This document shows, one piece after another, positions 6,377 to 6,926 of a stretch of 6,926 nucleotides of DNA (position 1 is the stretch's first letter; each line of letters opens with the position of its first letter). Origin of the DNA: Spirochaeta_B sp964398645 (GTDB taxonomy: Bacteria > Spirochaetota > Spirochaetia > DSM-27196 > DSM-8902); contig CAYNNU010000123.1 in NCBI GenBank assembly GCA_964398645.1, positions 1 to 6,926 of the forward strand. Direction: 5' to 3'. The notes under the pieces were generated by a model. The model saw only the letters and a list, made by a program, of their open reading frames with translations. It had not been told where the DNA came from and made no database searches. A program made the position numbers and the translations under genes.

Positions 6377-6383
6377 AAAGGAG
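6377..6383 (+). promoter_or_regulatory. Strong ribosome binding site of flaA
   Basis: AAAGGAG ends six bases before ATG 6390. It is the best match in the window and fits a highly expressed structural protein. Confidence 0.85.
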
Positions 6384-6389
6384 TACGGG

Positions 6390-6926
6390 ATGAAACGGTT
6401 TTTCACTCTCATCACAATTATGCTCGTTCTGATGAGCGTAAATGTTTTCGCTGAACGGCAGGTTCTCATTGACTTTGCTGAACTTGTGCCAAACTATCCG
6501 GCTGATCAGCCGACTGATAACGAAGCAACTTTGCTTGATTATAGTGCTGTTGCTGGTGCAAGTTTTACTCAGGACGAATTGGCACTAATGAAGACTTCAC
6601 TTGCTATTGAGCGTTGGGAAGTAGAATTGGTATCATCTTCTCGCAATCCATCAACTGTTTCACGTTCATATACACGTGAAGCTCCGGTTCGTGAAGGTGC
6701 AACACGGTATGCTAACGAAACTGTAATGGGCGTTCGCATCAACTTTCCTGAAAATGCATATAATAGTTTTGCAGATATTATGCCTCCATTTTCTATTCCT
6801 GTGTACATGGATATTCAGGAAGTATCAGCTGATGGTTCAATGGTTGTTCCTCAGGAAGAACTTGGACGTGGCGCAAAGTTTGACAACCGTGGTGTTGTTA
6901 AGAATGTTGGTGTAATCAAAGAAATC
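6390..6926 (+). CDS. flaA: Periplasmic flagellar filament sheath protein FlaA (3' truncated by window)
   Basis: The frame is open for 179 codons to the window end; spirochaetal FlaA proteins are usually about 320-350 residues, so roughly half is visible. FlaA forms the sheath around the FlaB core of periplasmic flagella and is exported by Sec rather than the flagellar type III system. Consistent with this, residues 1-21 are a classic signal peptide: Met-Lys-Arg, a hydrophobic core, and Val-Phe-Ala21 before Glu22. The mature start Leu-Ile-Asp-Phe (26-29), the Trp-Glu-Val-Glu-Leu-Val-Ser-Ser-Ser-Arg stretch and the Gly-Val-Arg-Ile-Asn-Phe-Pro ... Pro-Pro-Phe-Ser-Ile-Pro-Val segment match the FlaA family as I know it. 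The gene has its own strong promoter and ribosome binding site, unlike the overlapping genes before it. Its arginine codons are only CGN and I see no ATA codon, whereas upstream genes use AGA, AGG and ATA; this fits high expression. Confidence 0.9.
   Translation, partial: MKRFFTLITIMLVLMSVNVFAERQVLIDFAELVPNYPADQPTDNEATLLDYSAVAGASFTQDELALMKTSLAIERWEVELVSSSRNPSTVSRSYTREAPVREGATRYANETVMGVRINFPENAYNSFADIMPPFSIPVYMDIQEVSADGSMVVPQEELGRGAKFDNRGVVKNVGVIKEI

Larger units (their letters stand above)
6250..6389 (+). other. Intergenic region and flaA leader
   Basis: This 140-base gap is the only real non-coding stretch. It holds a weak five-base inverted repeat (6273-6277 with 6287-6291), a T6 run at 6300-6305, the flaA promoter and a leader of roughly 45 bases. 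The leader has a small possible hairpin (TTGG 6361-6364 with CCAA 6370-6373) just before the ribosome binding site. No riboswitch or small-RNA pattern was recognised. Confidence 0.6.

Noticed and set aside
6569..6808. Antisense open frame of 79 codons inside flaA
   Set aside because: It is opposite a recognised flaA coding stretch and has no motif or start signal of its own.
1..6926. Mobile element, CRISPR array, tRNA or toxin-antitoxin genes
   Set aside because: I looked on both strands for repeats, transposase motifs, terminal inverted repeats and cloverleaf patterns and saw none. Coding density is nearly complete.

Overview
The window reads as a spirochaete chromosome (Spirochaetota, most likely Treponemataceae or Spirochaetaceae). 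The main evidence is the right end, where a predicted periplasmic N-acetylmuramoyl-L-alanine amidase, a membrane-anchored GerMN-domain protein and the start of flaA (periplasmic flagellar sheath protein) follow one another. From memory, this is the order of TP0247-TP0248-TP0249 in Treponema pallidum. Base composition is moderate and somewhat AT-rich.

Layout: all genes are on the + strand. Positions 1-660 hold the 3' part of a family 2-type glycosyltransferase. Positions 660-1349 hold an SpsF-type nucleotide-sugar cytidylyltransferase. Positions 1346-3064 hold a two-domain protein, a PseG/SpsG-like GT-B domain fused to a class I SAM-dependent methyltransferase. Positions 3061-4731 hold an ATP-grasp ligase with a C-terminal domain I do not recognise. 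Positions 4713-5762 hold the amidase and 5734-6249 the GerMN protein. Each gene overlaps the next by 1, 4, 4, 19 and 29 bases, so 1-6249 looks like one translationally coupled transcription unit whose promoter lies upstream of the window. After 6249 comes a 140-base gap with a consensus sigma-70 promoter and a strong ribosome binding site in front of flaA, which runs off the right edge.

How the genes may work together: the first four make a coherent kit for building and attaching an unusual activated sugar acid (transferase, CMP-activating enzyme, UDP-sugar hydrolase-like domain, methyltransferase, amide/peptide-forming ligase). Their position next to flaA suggests a nonulosonic-acid-type glycan for the periplasmic flagella. 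O-methylation plus ATP-dependent acylation would fit the methoxy-acyl nonulosonic acid reported on Treponema denticola flagellins. This link is inference; no pathway condensing enzyme (NeuB/PseI/SpsE type) is visible here. The amidase and GerMN protein act on or near peptidoglycan, through which periplasmic flagella must be assembled.

No tRNA, rRNA, CRISPR array, insertion sequence or riboswitch was recognised. There is no gene-free stretch longer than 140 bases.
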